From assembly GCA_944392835.1 (NCBI GenBank), contig CALXYB010000001.1, forward strand, positions 124,001-188,000: a DNA stretch of 64,000 nt, given 5' to 3'. Each line of letters begins with the position of its first letter. Within the stretch, counting starts at the first letter, position 1. This document shows, piece after piece, positions 63,459 through 64,000 of the stretch. Made by a program: the position numbers and the translations under genes. The notes below the pieces were generated by a model, which saw only the letters and a list, made by a program, of their open reading frames with translations, was not told where the DNA came from and did not search any database. The DNA is from an uncultured Alphaproteobacteria bacterium (lineage in GTDB: Bacteria; Pseudomonadota; Alphaproteobacteria; RF32; CAG-239).

Positions 63459-64000
63459 GTGATATCTTTTTCAAGAAATAGCCGCAGCATTATAGCCAAC
63501 TGGTGGTGGACGGTAGACAAAGTTTTGCTAACCCTAATAACCATCATCATCCTGATAGGCATTTTCTTGAACTTCTCTGCTAGTCCGGCTGTCGCCAACC
63601 GCATCGGTGTCGGCAGTTTTCACTTCATCAAGCGCCAGATGTTTTTTTTGCCCATCGCCTATATGCTGATGCTTTTTCTCTCCATGCAAAACCTAAAGAC
63701 CATCCGGCGTGTTGCTATTTTGGGCTATTCCGCCACCATTTTTCTAATGATAGCGACCCTCTTCTGGGGAGAAGAAACCAAAGGTGCTTCAAGATGGATT
63801 CATATCTTTGGCTTTTCAATGCAACCCTCAGAGTTCATCAAGCCCTGCTTTGCAGTAGTTGCCGCGTGGTTGTTTGACGGCCAGCAAAAATACCGCGATT
63901 TTCCGGGCAACATCTTATCCACCTTCTTATTTGCATTCACTTTGGTTTTGCTTTTAGCCCAACCTGATGTCGGTATGTCTATTGTTGTCTCACTCATCTG
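63459..64000 (+). CDS. ftsW: Lipid II polymerase/division protein FtsW (partial, C-terminus outside window)
   Basis: The frame begins with GTG at 63459 (AGGGAG 6 bases upstream, 10 bp after mraY) and is open to the right edge, giving about 180 residues. It has the SEDS-family pattern: a short N-terminus with NWWWTVDK, membrane helices, KGASRWIHIFGFSMQPSEFIKP (split here by length limits as GASRWI and QPSEF) and LLLAQPDVGMS, matching FtsW/RodA proteins. The position after mraY supports FtsW over RodA. Confidence 0.9.
   Translation, partial: MISFSRNSRSIIANWWWTVDKVLLTLITIIILIGIFLNFSASPAVANRIGVGSFHFIKRQMFFLPIAYMLMLFLSMQNLKTIRRVAILGYSATIFLMIATLFWGEETKGASRWIHIFGFSMQPSEFIKPCFAVVAAWLFDGQQKYRDFPGNILSTFLFAFTLVLLLAQPDVGMSIVVSLI

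Overview
The window comes from a low-GC, Gram-negative bacterium. The gene neighbourhoods point to the Alphaproteobacteria: miaB-phoH-ybeY-corC-lnt-XRE regulator-metK-trmB, kdsD-lptC-lptA-lptB-rpoN-hpf-ptsN, a DUF1150 protein and an RHH_4-type ribbon-helix-helix protein. A two-[FeFe]-hydrogenase cluster and a pta plus double ackA module indicate anaerobic, acetate- and H2-forming fermentation. An uncultured gut-type alphaproteobacterium is my inference. No rRNA, tRNA, CRISPR array, transposase or phage gene was recognised.

Layout. 1-4.4 kb (minus): the end of a secreted Cys-rich protein, then a hybrid histidine kinase followed by two tandem degenerate EAL-like proteins. 4.5-9.6 kb (plus): a hydrogenase operon of two thioredoxin-fold [2Fe-2S] proteins, a PAS-linked sensory-type [FeFe]-hydrogenase, a SpoIIE/PP2C-type phosphatase and a catalytic-type [FeFe]-hydrogenase. 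9.7-11 kb (minus): an Asp/Glu racemase-like protein and an unknown protein. 11.1-25.4 kb (minus): the S10-spc-alpha ribosomal cluster from rpsJ to rplQ, cut by internal terminators and promoters (after rplO, before rpsM, after rpoA). 25.8-27.1 kb: three small accessory genes that separate this cluster from the str cluster. 27.2-31.5 kb (minus): tuf, fusA, rpsG, rpsL.

31.9-38.9 kb (plus): two small lipoproteins, then KDO/LPS transport genes and the sigma-54/Hpf/EIIA-Ntr set. 38.9-45.7 kb: DUF1150, a PAS histidine kinase, infA, a DedA-like protein, a two-module receiver protein, folD, yggU, yggT, an unknown protein and a TerB-like protein. 45.9-53.8 kb (plus): the miaB to trmB block. 53.8-58.4 kb (minus): a zinc-ribbon protein, a secreted protein, two different acetate kinases and pta. 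58.5-64 kb (plus): ndk, a DUF2066 protein, an AI-2E/PerM family protein, a shortened periplasmic-binding protein, a DUF1566-like secreted protein, mraY and the start of ftsW.

Most notable: (1) the paired sensory/catalytic hydrogenase operon with a phosphatase; (2) two intergenic elements (37.5-37.7 and 54.1-54.3 kb) that share a 20-bp core and the same arrangement of direct and inverted repeats while their arm sequences differ in a compensating way; (3) a TGAGTCTAA-like motif repeated upstream of both ribosomal operons; (4) paralogous acetate kinases with different changes at conserved motifs. Several start codons were moved downstream of the longest open frame because of ribosome-binding sites; this is noted per gene.
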